The notes below the pieces were generated by a model that searched no databases, had not been told where the DNA came from, and saw only the letters and a list, made by a program, of their open reading frames with translations. 64,000 nt of DNA from Emydura subglobosa. Its lineage: Eukaryota; Chordata; Testudines; Chelidae. A program made the position numbers and the translations under genes. Below, in pieces: positions 54,453-64,000 of this stretch (its first letter is position 1; each line of letters opens with the position of its first letter). The DNA is taken from NCBI GenBank assembly GCA_007922225.1, contig ML679961.1, forward strand, positions 6,493,702 to 6,557,701. Direction: 5' to 3'.

Positions 54453-55054
54453 TGTCGGAGCAGTCGGGTGGGTAAATACCAAAACTCAGAATGAAGCAAA
54501 ACAAGGAACAATTTATTCAGGGGGCAAATAACAAACGAGGGGTCCCTCAGGGATTCACCAAGCTGGAGCGTAACTCCAGAGTCTTTCCCAACTTAAATCT
54601 AAACTACCCAGGCTCAAAGTTAATAAGTACTACTCAAGGTCTTTCTTCATCCTCCTGGGGCGTTGTTCACGACTCCCATGATGATGAGCCAGGAACTCAG
54701 GATCTGCTGATGGACTCAGGAACCGCTGCAGGTAGTATGCTGATCTTCTTGTGTGAGGGCTATCTGTGATGTTCTTCCTAGAGGCTTCTCTTCTTCTCTC
54801 AGCGACTGCTGCACGGGACGACACCTTGCTGCCTCTAGGGCGGACAGCCCCGAGCTGACTGACTCACTACAATTTATAGAATCCTGTTGCCAGGCAGATC
54901 ACACTCCTTCCCATCTTACCTTTCCCACCTTTTTCCCAGAAAGGGCAGGAAACACTGGGGAAGAAGACCTCCAAGATGGAGTCCTAGTTGGTCTTTCGCC
55001 ATTTCAAAATGGCGATCAGCTTAAACATTTCATTTAATTAACATAATTCCCACA
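54453..55054 (-). mobile_element. LTR-like insertion inside the DIRS gag
   Basis: On the minus strand the block begins TGTGGGAATTATG and ends CTGCTCCGACA (TG...CA). It holds a TATA-like TCTATAAATTG near 54893-54883 and an AATAAA near 54517-54512, in LTR order. It separates two parts of the DIRS gag that should be close together. No target duplication is obvious right outside these ends. About 75 bases between 54452 and the gag may also be foreign. Confidence 0.6.
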
Positions 55055-55676
55055 CTGAGGATTTTACCCATAAGGAATAGGGAACATAATATGAGGTATT
55101 CTCGACCATACAGGACAGGCTCGCAGCAGTTGCCTCGTCTGGAGATGAGGAAGACGACTGCACCAGCACGAGGGATGGTGGCATCTCTTCCCCTGGAGCC
55201 ACTGATGCTGATGTCCCCTGCAGGGTATCTGAGTCCACCTCTGACTCTGAGTCCCAGGCCCCTTCTGGTGCTGCTGGGGCCGCTGATCGTTTTCCCGATG
55301 ACCGATAGGAACGTGGGCCCGGAGCCACAGAGAACCCCCATGGGTTCCGATACGGGCCATTGCACAGGCGAAAGACCTGGGCCCTGAGATTTTGGGTCAC
55401 AGCAGTGACTGGAGCGGGCGGCAGGTCTGTCCTCCTCCGAGGAGTAAGAGTCACTAGTCGAGGACCACGACGGGGCTGTTGCCGACTCTCTCCTACTGTC
55501 CCGTGGTGATTCCTGCCAGCACCTGGGAGACAGTGACTGGCGCCTCGACCCTTTAGACCCATCGCAGTCAGCAGCCCGACGGCTTGCACAGAGCATTGGG
55601 GAATGGGACCTTGAGAACCAGTGATGGGACTGCCCAGAGTGGTACTGTGCAGAAGAGCATCCCGGTGCCGGGGCAC
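55055..55676 (-). pseudogene. DIRS-like gag fragment (N-terminal)
   Basis: Arginine/serine-rich frame from MPRHRDALLHST to LVLVQSSSSSPDEATAA, with PRSYRSSGKRSAAP between them. The SSSSPDEA motif normally sits a few dozen residues before RAHQELL; here the LTR-like insert lies between. The printed frame continues into the insert to 55038. Confidence 0.72.
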
Positions 55677-55869
55677 TGTGTTGGTACTAACAATTTCTGG
55701 GCGAGTCTCTTGCCGACAGCGACCGGCTTTGACACCTAACCATCACAGGGAAGCGAGACAAATTCTGCAAGAAATCTTTCCTGAACTTCCTCTTCTGGCC
55801 TTCAACACCCCTGCCCCCAACTTGCTGAGCTCATCCTCAGAAGCAAGCTCCCCACAACCAGTGCACTAA

Positions 55870-56113
55870 GAGTACGTCTACACAGCAATTTAACACCTGC
55901 AACTGGCCTGGGTCAGCTGACTTATGCTTACAGGGCTGTAAAGTTGCTGTGTAGATATTCGTGCTTGCTATGGAGCCTGGGCTCTGAGACCCTGCGAGGG
56001 GGTAGAGTACCAGAGCCAAACGTCTACACAGCAGTTTTTAGCTCCATGAGCCCAAGTCAGCTAACCTGGGCCAGCCACAGCCATGGGTTTTTTATTCCAG
56101 TGTAGACGTATCC
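55870..56113. mobile_element. PIF/Harbinger-type MITE with TAA duplication
   Basis: 244 bp bounded by GAGTACGTCTACACAGCAA on the left and GGATACGTCTACACTGGAA on the right (read on the minus strand). TAA is repeated immediately outside (55867-55869 and 56114-56116). A 3-bp TWA duplication is the Harbinger hallmark. It sits at the outer edge of the DIRS-like element. Non-coding. Confidence 0.85.
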
Positions 56114-56514
56114 TAAATGCCCCAACAACATGGGTGAAATCAATCATTACGCTCTTGAATGGACTCTCACCAGAAAAATGAGGGATGACAAAAACACCAG
56201 TTTTCAGTGAACAGTTTTCACAAAACAATCGTTTCATATCTGACCTCTCAGTCCTCATCCTCAAAGGAAACCTGGACAACACCTTCAAAAGATGAGCCTG
56301 GAAGCTTAAATTTATAACTTTGTTAAACACTACAAATCATGGTTGTAATAGACTCTGGATTTATGACTTATTACAACAATCTGCAACCCACTAGCCCCCC
56401 TTTTTGCGTCCTATGATTGCAGAGGTGTTAATTGGCTACCTCACCTTGAATGGTCTTTTAGAATGTGTTCACTACTTATGCTAAACAATCTGTCCTACCT
56501 TGTATTTAGCTACC

Positions 56515-56610
56515 TGTCCCAGACAGGAAGAAGAGCTCTTTGTATCTTGAAAGCTTGTCTCTTTCACCAACAGAAGTTGATCCACTCACTTTGTCTCTTT
56601 AGAAATAAGG
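56515..56610 (+). repeat. Interspersed repeat tail (GGGACC...CGGCTACA family), copy 2, 5' part
   Basis: GAAAGCTTGTCTCTTTCACC and AACAGAAGTTGATCCA are the left part of the family. The end is replaced by a long T run at 56614-56641. Confidence 0.6.
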
Positions 56611-56613
56611 TAC

Positions 56614-56641
56614 ACTTTTTTTTTTTTTTTTTTTTTTTTTT
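56614..56641. repeat. Poly-T run
   Basis: 28 T in a row, between a repeat tail and a CR1 fragment. Confidence 0.95.
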
Positions 56642-56885
56642 AACAGTGAAGGTAATTACCTATTGGAAAAAATTATCTAAAGATGTGGTGGCTTTTCCAT
56701 CCCTTGAAGTGAAAGTCAAGACTGGATATCTCTGTAAAAATAGATATTCTATTCTTCAAACAGAATTTATGGGCTTGATGCAGAGATTACTGGGTGAGGC
56801 TTCTGGCTTGTGATACACAAGAGATCAGACTAGATGATCATAATGGTCCCTTCTGGCCAGGGAATCCATGAACTCTGAAGACATT
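56640..56885 (+). mobile_element. CR1 LINE 3' end fragment
   Basis: YWKKLSKDVVAFPSLEVKVK is the end of a CR1 ORF2, followed by the tail AGACTAGATGATCATAATGG and TCCCTTCTGGCC. It lies right after a 28-base T run. Confidence 0.82.
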
Positions 56886-59269
56886 AAATTGAAAGAGATC
56901 ATAATGAATTTAAACTTCATGTAAATATGCCCCACCTGTGTTATGCACTGGAATAATTATTAAAAGGCAGAAAAGACATTGCCCAGAAAACCCAAGAGTT
57001 GTAAGGGCAGCATGAATTAAAGAAAGCAACCCAAACAAAAACACAAAACAAAACAAAACGTAGCAGGTGATTTTTTATTCTCTTTCATGCTACCTCTGTA
57101 AATTCTGATGAGTGGGAAGGAGTGAGCCATCACACAAACATAAGGAGGGAACAAGATGTGGCATACTAGGCAGCAAGGTAACAGAGAAGCTGGTGCAACA
57201 GTCCACTCATGGCGTTGATTATCCTTTGAACCAGTAGGGACTATTTATATTGGTTTATCAATCTGGTTGCTCAGCCTATCTGCTTTTAGGTTCTTTCCTC
57301 TCCCCCTTTTACATTTATTCAAAATTAGTAACTATGTTGGAATTATTAATATTTATGCAGGGTATTATCACAACACGAGTTTAACCGTAAATGCCTTTAT
57401 TCAATCCAAAGGCCTACTGGTATTTATAGAATTGCTCTAAACATGCCTATAAAGCCTAAATAATAAGCAATTTACTACACCCAAACAGTAACAAAACATT
57501 TATAAGCATTTGATCAAGATACTTACAAATGGGCTAAACCCAGGAGCACTTAGACCTATATTGGTCGGCTCCAATGTAACCAGGCAGGTATTAGCAATGA
57601 ACCTCTTAAGAGTTTACTTTTTTATTCCCTTTAACAAACAAGTGATGCCATTGCCAAATACTGACTTCAGCTAAAACCAACTGGAGACAGTTCAGCCTTA
57701 TTTCTAATCTTAAACAGATCAGATTTACAACCTTTTCTCTCCCCAAGGCCTTTCCTCCCTATCTCCACCGACCAACTGTTTTTCTTTTCCACTTGGGTTA
57801 ACATAGGCCCTAATTCGACTATATGGGGTGGGAAGGGCCATGTTGGCTTTTTAAGACAGATTTTCTGTTTTATTTAAAACCATTTGCAGTCACTCCCCTC
57901 AGTCAGAGGCCTTCTTTTCAGAGACTTCCCTGGTTTCATTAGTTATTCTTTGAACCAGACATCCTCCCTACTTCATTTCTTCTGGCCGTATAAGTCATTA
58001 CTTTCAAGGCCTTTCTTTTACTTACTACTTAGGACCTTTCTTTATAACATGTTTTTTCTTAACCAAACTTAAGCTAACTTTAATTCTCTAATTTTATACT
58101 TATTCTACAATCAACGTTGTGTCTGCCCAAGAGATAAAGCTTCTGAGTGTAATTTGGTACTCCTCATCCCTCCAACCCCACCTTTACCTTATATAAGACA
58201 CTCTAGTGGTGTTGTACAACACTGATAACGTGAAGATCCTTAACATGGTGGTGAAAGTACAAAACGGCTAAACTTGCTGCTCTCAACCCTAATAGGATTA
58301 TTTTCTTTTTCTCCTTTTTGGGACAAAGATCATTGGGATGTGAGGTGATCCATGTGAGCTCCATGTTGCAGGCTCTCAACTATTATTATTTTGTAGGTAA
58401 AATTCAGAGTGGTCAATTCTGTATGAACAAGGAGATTGGATTCCTTACACCACCAACTGACAACACTGATTTGGAACCTAAGGTTTTTGGTTCAGTGTTT
58501 CAAGAGAATGGTTCATATTGTAAGAACCAATGGAAATATCTCTTATAAGCAGCTGCTTTATTAGTCAATGCCTTTACATGCGTCCCACCAAAACCTGTTT
58601 CCTTTGAATCTGGAGGAACACAGGATCTGTACTGAACAGATATCTGCCATTTAGGTGTTAAGCTAGATGTGCCATCTGGCAGCTCAGCTGAATGTCAATC
58701 AGAGCAGCAAATCTCATGAGATCCAGGGGATGAATCTATTATAAAGGCTGTTGCCTCATGACTGTTAAAATGAATTAATCTCCGCTTGGAAGGTCCAATC
58801 ACTGGAGAGAATCACACCACGTAAAAGATTGTGAAAAAGGAAGTTGTTGAGGTTTTGAAATCCATTCCGACAGTTGCCTCCACTTTTGAAGCCATTGGGT
58901 GCTTGCAGGAAGAGATCTTCCTCTGATGGGATAACTTTCTCCTTGTCTAGAGACCCTACTTGGTTATCATGTTTAGATACAGAAAGCAAGGAATCTTTGG
59001 GTTCTCATACCTCATAGAATTTGAGAGTAATTGTTTGTAGTCCTACTTTCTAGTAACACCCTCAAAAGAAAAATAGATTGGCGAACTTGAACTGGAATTG
59101 ACCTGAGAAGGTAGGGATTTTGCTAGGAGATTAGGAGCTCAGCTTTTCAACATCTCTAGATATGGTGATGAAACAATCCAGAGGGAAAATCTTTTCTAAT
59201 TTCTCTTTGTCGGAGTATTTAGCCGCAGAAGCTGATAAATGATATGCTCTAATTCAATGGGAAGTTATG
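56886..59269. other. Intergenic, AT-rich, no gene recognised
   Basis: No recognised repeats or exons. Confidence 0.45.
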
Positions 59270-59365
59270 GGTTTGATTATTTCATGAAATCCTATGGCCT
59301 GTGTTATGCATGTCAGAGTAAATCACAATGGTCTCTTCTGACCCTAATATTTATCAATATATAAC
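59270..59365 (+). mobile_element. CR1 LINE tail fragment
   Basis: ATGGCCTGTGTTATGCATGT, CACAATGGTCTCTTCTGACC and TATTTATCAATATATA resemble a diverged CR1 3' end. Only about 95 bp remain. Confidence 0.6.
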
Positions 59366-59779
59366 TCGCATCCTTTCTCAGAGAAAGAGTTGGACTAAGA
59401 GGAGAAAGGGAAAGTTGTTTTTTTGCTGGTTTGTTTTAAGATTTTTTTGTCTTAAATTTGTTTGGTTCTTCTTGAACTTAATATTTTAAAGAAACCATTC
59501 TCCCTACAATGTTGTGATTTCTCTGCTGGAAGGGGTTAAAAGCTGTTGGTGGGTTGCCAGATAAGTAGGACTTCTCTGCCGGGGGCCCTTTCTCACAGCA
59601 CTGAAATGGGCCAGTTAACTGCAGATAGGAAGGCAACCCATTTGTCAGGCTTAGCAGCAGCAGCATGAAAGAATATAGGAATCTTGCAGAGCATCGCAGA
59701 TTACTGTATTCCTCCCCCCTACCCCATCCTTACAAGGAACACACGCTGATCAATCTCTTACAAATTAAGACTGGGGTGA

Positions 59780-61025
59780 TTTATTAATCTTGTTAAGAAC
59801 TCTGATACAAAGCACAGTAAAAGGCCACAGACCAGTAAATAAAATGTGGCTTTTGGCCACTTTACAAATTCTGCTACAGTACTACCAGTAAAACAGAGTC
59901 ACTCTCACACCAGTTCAAACAACAAGTGGTTCAACTGGCAAAGAAAAATTCCATTCACTTTTCAGTTTAAAAAGTTTAATAAAGCTTTAAGTGTTTGCTG
60001 GTTTAAATGCTACCAATTTCCAAAAGGGTATTCATAATTAAGTGAAGTTAGATCTAAAGAACATTATTAGGTTTGGAAGGCAAGACTTTGTTCCTAAGCT
60101 ATAGGAAATGCTTCTGAATGTATAAGATTGCAAGAGTAGCAGACTGTATTACAGGCCTCAAGTCACTTAAATTTATACAGGTTATTAGCATTATCTGTAA
60201 ATATACAATATAAACAACTGTACATACATGGCATACAGCTTTGTTTTCCAAAACAGTAGGCAACTCTTTAGCTTAAGACACCTTCGCCTGCCAAAACAAA
60301 AAGGCACATCTGAACAAGATGCATGCTAAATACTAGGGAGTCTTTCCAATAACGGGGGTAGGTAGTCCTAGGTTACACTTTGTCAAAATCATCAAAACTA
60401 ATAGTGCATTCGGATATCTTCATTTAGATTCTCATCCCGTTTTTCTTTTTCATCTTCAGCAGCAAATGACTGGACATGATTAAGACATGGCATTATAAAT
60501 TTGAGAACAGTAGTTGTCATTCACAAACCTCCTAGATTTACACAAAATTAGAAGGCAAGTAGCCAGAGAGGTTTAAAATCAGTAACACTACCCATCCTCA
60601 TGCTTGTGTAGGAAATTCCACTGTTTTTTGTTTTTGTTTTTTTTTTAAAAAAAGGCCACTAGTGCTCAAATTTGAAAAATTCCACAAACGCACCTTTTTT
60701 TGGCTCAGTGCAATGAACTGATGTCAGTTTAAATTCATGTAGTGTCGTTTACAGTGCAAAATATATCATCTTTATACTGGCATAACTGTCGGCACTGAGA
60801 CAAGGCAATGCTACTGATCTCCTGAGGGTAATGCTGTGGGAGCAGACAAAGACTAGAGTGTGTATTCTCATTTTTCCAATTTTTAACTTTGTTTGATCAG
60901 CAGCACTTTTGTAAGAGCGTTCTTTGTGAAAGTACTAAAACACACTGCCTTTGTTTGTTTTTTTGAATAAATAAAAAGGAACTTTACAAATACTATTCCA
61001 GTGTCAGTGACTACTATGGCTAAGG
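59780..61025 (-). other. SOS2 3' UTR and downstream sequence (inferred)
   Basis: About 1.2 kb 3' of the SOS2 stop codon on the minus strand, AT-rich and without a recognised repeat body. A minus-strand AATAAA at 59785-59780 and an ATTAAA near 59974-59969 are candidate polyadenylation signals. The extent of the UTR is a guess without transcript data. T-runs occur at about 60620-60645. Confidence 0.45.
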
Positions 61026-61535
61026 TCATTGAGAAGTTTCTGCATTTTCTAGCAAAGACTGTCTGTCCAAAGGCGGATGGGAAAGCTCCCTTTTGTAAGT
61101 CTTTGGTGGCAGTTTTGGTAACTGAGGGCTAGAATTTTGCCGTGGTGGGACTGGGGGAGCTGGAGGGTGGGCCAGGTTGTTGTGACTCGAGCTGAGCACA
61201 CAGCAGCGACGCAGCACCCTTGGAGAGGGTGTGCTTGGAGGAGTGTTTGGTGAGCTCGGGCAGGTGTTGGCTTCCCTGAACCGGTCTGGATCTCTGTGAA
61301 AGCGTCCCACTGGCGGTGGCTGGAGGTTAAATGGACAGTTTATGAAGTGTTCTGGAGGCCGAAGTGGTACTGGTGGAGGGGTATCAGGAAGCGGGTCTCT
61401 TGGAGGGGGGGGTGGTGGACTATGCAGCAGTTGATCAGATTGATTATTGTACGTGGGAACTCTAGGTTGTATCTTTGGAGGAGGAGGTTGCCGAGGTGGA
61501 ATAGCAGGAGGATCATCATCAGACTTTAAACTTCC
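61026..61535 (-). CDS. SOS2: SOS2 last coding exon (proline-rich C-terminus)
   Basis: The acceptor TATATTTCAG|GGAAG opens a 169-codon frame ending in TGA at 61028-61026. SOS2 is a Ras GEF recruited to activated receptors by GRB2. This exon is its SH3-binding tail. PxxPxR-type sites are visible: [16 protein letters not shown] and [10 protein letters not shown], plus a run of eight prolines. The end [14 protein letters not shown]...LLENAETSQ matches SOS2 rather than SOS1 as I recall them. The exon joins in phase 0 to the exon at 62230-62121. Confidence 0.95.
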   Translation of the reverse strand, partial: GSLKSDDDPPAIPPRQPPPPKIQPRVPTYNNQSDQLLHSPPPPPPRDPLPDTPPPVPLRPPEHFINCPFNLQPPPVGRFHRDPDRFREANTCPSSPNTPPSTPSPRVLRRCCVLSSSHNNLAHPPAPPVPPRQNSSPQLPKLPPKTYKRELSHPPLDRQSLLENAETSQ

Positions 61536-62120
61536 CTGAAATATAGGAAAAAAATCATCCAAAGACGCTTGAATTTCTTACAAAGTAATCTATTTTCTGA
61601 CACACACTGAAGGAAGGTGTAGAGTAAAACTATTGTTTTGCTAGATGACAAAGTGAAGCCTTTAACACGCAAAACCACAGGTTGAGAGCACTGACTACTG
61701 GAAAATAATGGTTAAAAACCCAGTAGTGATAGAATCTTTCTAATATGTCCGTACACACAACACAAAATCAAGAGTAATGCATCACAGTGTATTGCATTCA
61801 TATAGTTTAGTTCATTTGCAGTTTAATTATGCTACTTTATACTGTATTAGGACTAGTATTGCTATGTATTTTGTAACAGTAATGAAGTCTTATTAATATG
61901 AAATGTTATTTCAGCTCTCTGCTATTAAGTTTTTGCTATGAAGTGGGGCTAAGAGGGTAACGGTGCTGGCTGTTCTGTGAGAATTATTAGGTTTGAGGAT
62001 TAAAAAATAAGAATTAACAAGGTTGCACAACATTAGAATAATGTGTACATGTCAAAGACGAATGTTTCATAAAGCTCATCAAATCTACCCACACATTTAC
62101 CTCCCCACACACACACTCAC

Positions 62121-62230
62121 CTTAGAGTTAGAAACATCCTGATCAAACTTTTTGCGTGGAGGAAGTGGAGGAGGAACCAGAGGCTCTTCACTTAGTTTAT
62201 GTAAACTACCACATGAACTGAAGAAAGATT
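62121..62230 (-). CDS. SOS2: SOS2 penultimate coding exon
   Basis: The acceptor TTTTTAG|AATCTTTC and donor TCTAAG|GTGAGT bound 110 nt: two bases finishing a Lys codon, then 36 codons. It encodes [18 protein letters not shown] followed by [20 protein letters not shown] is a class II SH3 ligand for GRB2. Reading continues in phase 0 into the last exon. Confidence 0.94.
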
Positions 62231-62344
62231 CTAAAAAGAGGTAAGGACAGTTTCAAGTGGTGCACAACACAGTAAAGTGAAACATTCTGAACATTTTTAG
62301 ACAAAACCAGAAGCAAACAAACAAACAGATTCTTAGAGATACCA

Positions 62345-62478
62345 GGTGGGTGGAGTAATAGGTTTTATTTAACCAACTTCTGTTGGTGAGAGACGCTGGT
62401 TCAATAAAAAATATGATCTTACCCAAACTGTCTCTCTAATATCCTGGGACCAACACAGCTACAACAACCCTGCATAAA
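62345..62478 (+). repeat. Interspersed repeat tail (GGGACC...CGGCTACA family), copy 3, in SOS2 intron
   Basis: CCAACTTCTGTTGGTGAGAG, then GTCTCTCTAATATCCTGGG, ACCAACACAGCTACAACAAC. The class is unassigned. It lies in the intron upstream of the penultimate SOS2 exon. Confidence 0.65.
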
Positions 62479-63685
62479 ACAGATTCTTGGTATTCCGTGG
62501 CATCCCTAACTGTTCAGCCCAGCTGAAGGAAGTTATATTACCAGTTATTTTTGTAATTATACACTACATTACACAAAGCAGACTTCTGTCTGAAGTAAAA
62601 TATATACTCATACAGCACGTAATAAGCAATATTGAATGCCTCAATTTGACAGTCTTCCTATGCGCCCTGTATTTAGAAGAGAAAAAATGAAGGCCTGATA
62701 AGAAAACATAATGGACAACAAAACTGTTTATTTAGAAGCTTTTGCATGGGGAAGAATTCATTGTCTTTAAGTGGAAGCATAGAGTGGTGTATGTGGTTTG
62801 GGCATATGTTTAAATCATAAACTGGCATGGAAAACATCTGCCTTCTGTCCAGAAACAGATAACATCTTCTCATTACAGGTTTACTTATGGAATGTACCAG
62901 CAGAAAAAATAGTAGAGCAGACAAAAAGAGTACCAAAGATTCCAATTACCACAACTTCTCTCATCCCCTTTGAAAGTTTCTTTGTCTCTTTTGAGGAGAA
63001 AAAGGGGGTATTTAAGATTTTTTTAGAAAAATATTAAAAATTAGGCATTTAAAAGACGAAAACATTGGCTGCTTGTTTCTTTTCCATTTATACATATGAT
63101 GCAGATCAGTGTAAGTGGATTTCTTTTCCCAATTTTGTATTGTATTCCACCATTCTGGGTTTTCATAAAATCAAACTGCAAATAAAAATGCCTGGTTTTA
63201 TTTAAGAGGAAATAAGGAAGGGCAAGCACAGGTGGCAGCACGGTACAGTCACATCTCAGATGTACTAAGCATATGAATGCAGCGTCAGATTACTGCATGC
63301 GGTACGGAAAGCACCTTTTCTCTCCCTAACAGTGGAGCAAATACTTGCATAACATTTTAGTGTCGATCACCATAATATCTAGTTACTTTATCCATGCAGG
63401 TAGCCAGTCTGATCAATTAAGTAACATTGCAGGAGATAAAAAATGGAAAACACCCATGTTATTTGTTAGGCTCAAACCCAAGCAGTCCTTACATTTTATG
63501 CATCATTTTACCATGTACTCTACCTAACATGCAAAAAAAACCTCGTATTTTTTTAATTAACTAGTCTAACATTTTATCCCTTTACTATTGAGATAGTTTA
63601 ATTATTCTTAGGCTCTTATGATATAAAAGTACATTTAGAAAATGGAAAGAATTTATTGACAAACTAGAGGAGTTAGAGTACTCAC

Positions 63686-63727
63686 TTGACTGTGGCAAAT
63701 GGACAGGAGCAAAGATGCTGTTGTTAC
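63686..63727 (-). CDS. SOS2: SOS2 antepenultimate coding exon (micro-exon of 42 nt)
   Basis: The acceptor TTTTAATAG|GTAACAAC and donor CAGTCAA|GTGAGT bound 42 nt encoding NNSIFAPVHLPQS, with a split Lys codon shared with the next exon. The tiny length, the phase and the conserved NSIFAP block support it as a SOS2 exon in the C-terminal tail. The upstream exons, including the CDC25 catalytic domain, lie beyond the right edge. Confidence 0.88.
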
Positions 63728-64000
63728 CTATTAAAATGAAAAATGGATCAGAGAAGAAATTTTGCCACCAAAAGTGTCCCCCCTCCCTTCATCTATTTAT
63801 AAAACATCCCAAAGACGAGTATGTACTGGGGCGTATCTTTAAAACATATCTGATATACTATTAAACCTATTGTTGAAACTAGGGACATTTCTATTAAGTA
63901 AATATTTCTAGGCCAGAAACTTTGAAAGTTACTATTGAGAATATACTGCTTTTTAAACAATACAAATATTAAAAATATGCAGAATATGACAAACTTAGGA
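63728..64000 (-). other. SOS2 intron continuing past the window edge
   Basis: AT-rich sequence upstream of the 42-nt SOS2 exon. No further exon is recognised before the end of the window. Confidence 0.6.

Larger units (their letters stand above)
52270..55866 (-). mobile_element. DIRS-like retrotransposon, broken and interrupted
   Basis: On the minus strand, gag-like frames (55676-55055, 54348-53947, 53869-53447) are followed by a reverse-transcriptase frame (53501-52314). The gag carries SSSSSPDEA, then DDFRAHQELLKRMA, then FDYPFTHPSLGSLVV, phrases I associate with vertebrate DIRS1-type gag. A 602-bp LTR-like sequence separates the SPDEA block from the RAHQ block. The element stops soon after the RT; no RNase H, methylase or tyrosine recombinase is seen. 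The edges are estimates. Confidence 0.8.
61536..63685 (-). other. SOS2 introns between the last three coding exons
   Basis: AT-rich intronic sequence. Only the SOS2 exon at 62121-62230 and an interspersed repeat at about 62345-62478 are recognised. A short CA-rich stretch lies at 62107-62119, next to the donor of the penultimate exon. Confidence 0.7.

Overview
The window looks like a piece of an amniote nuclear genome, most likely a turtle. Genes are sparse, exons are short with long introns, and splice sites follow GT/AG. The repeats are CR1/L3-type LINEs, tRNA-derived SINEs, Harbinger- and hAT-type DNA elements, a DIRS-like element and Ty3/Gypsy debris. This mix is familiar from chelonians. 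The species call is an inference from repeat content and protein similarity, not from a search.

Two host genes are supported, both on the minus strand. VCPKMT (METTL21D, the lysine methyltransferase of VCP/p97) is complete in five coding exons between 48844 (start codon) and 42500 (first in-frame stop of the last exon), with a CpG island over exon 1. SOS2 (a Ras guanine-nucleotide exchange factor) enters from the right edge. Its last three coding exons lie at 63727-63686, 62230-62121 and 61535-61026 and encode the proline-rich GRB2-binding tail. As I recall it, SOS2 and VCPKMT are also neighbours on the same strand of human chromosome 14, so the synteny supports both calls. The 12 kb between them here is largely mobile-element sequence.

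Layout. 1-42 kb: intergenic, no host gene recognised. It holds an L3/CR1-group LINE split by a putative solo LTR (about 3.9-6.7 kb), foldback MITE-like repeats (7.8-8.05 and 25.3-25.65 kb), a deleted Ty3/Gypsy element with two recognisable LTRs (12.77-15.84 kb), several SINEs, a small hAT element with target-site duplication (29.1 kb), a diverged direct duplication of about 640 bp (31.8/33.8 kb), and two CR1 copies meeting tail to tail (38.5-39.96 kb). 42.5-48.9 kb: VCPKMT, with a GC-rich hAT element in intron 3, a CR1 copy in intron 2 and Harbinger-type MITEs in intron 1. 49-56.9 kb: SINE, a Myb/SANT-like Harbinger-derived fragment, a broken DIRS-like element interrupted by an LTR, a Harbinger MITE and a CR1 tail. 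57-61 kb: mostly unique sequence and the SOS2 3' region. 61-64 kb: SOS2 exons.

I found no undescribed defence system, CRISPR array, rRNA or tRNA gene. The most interesting items are structural: an exact 8-bp target duplication around a 777-bp hAT element inside VCPKMT, the nested LTR insertions, the unexplained 640-bp direct duplication, a family of elements with near-perfect internal hairpins, and an uncertain VCPKMT C-terminus.
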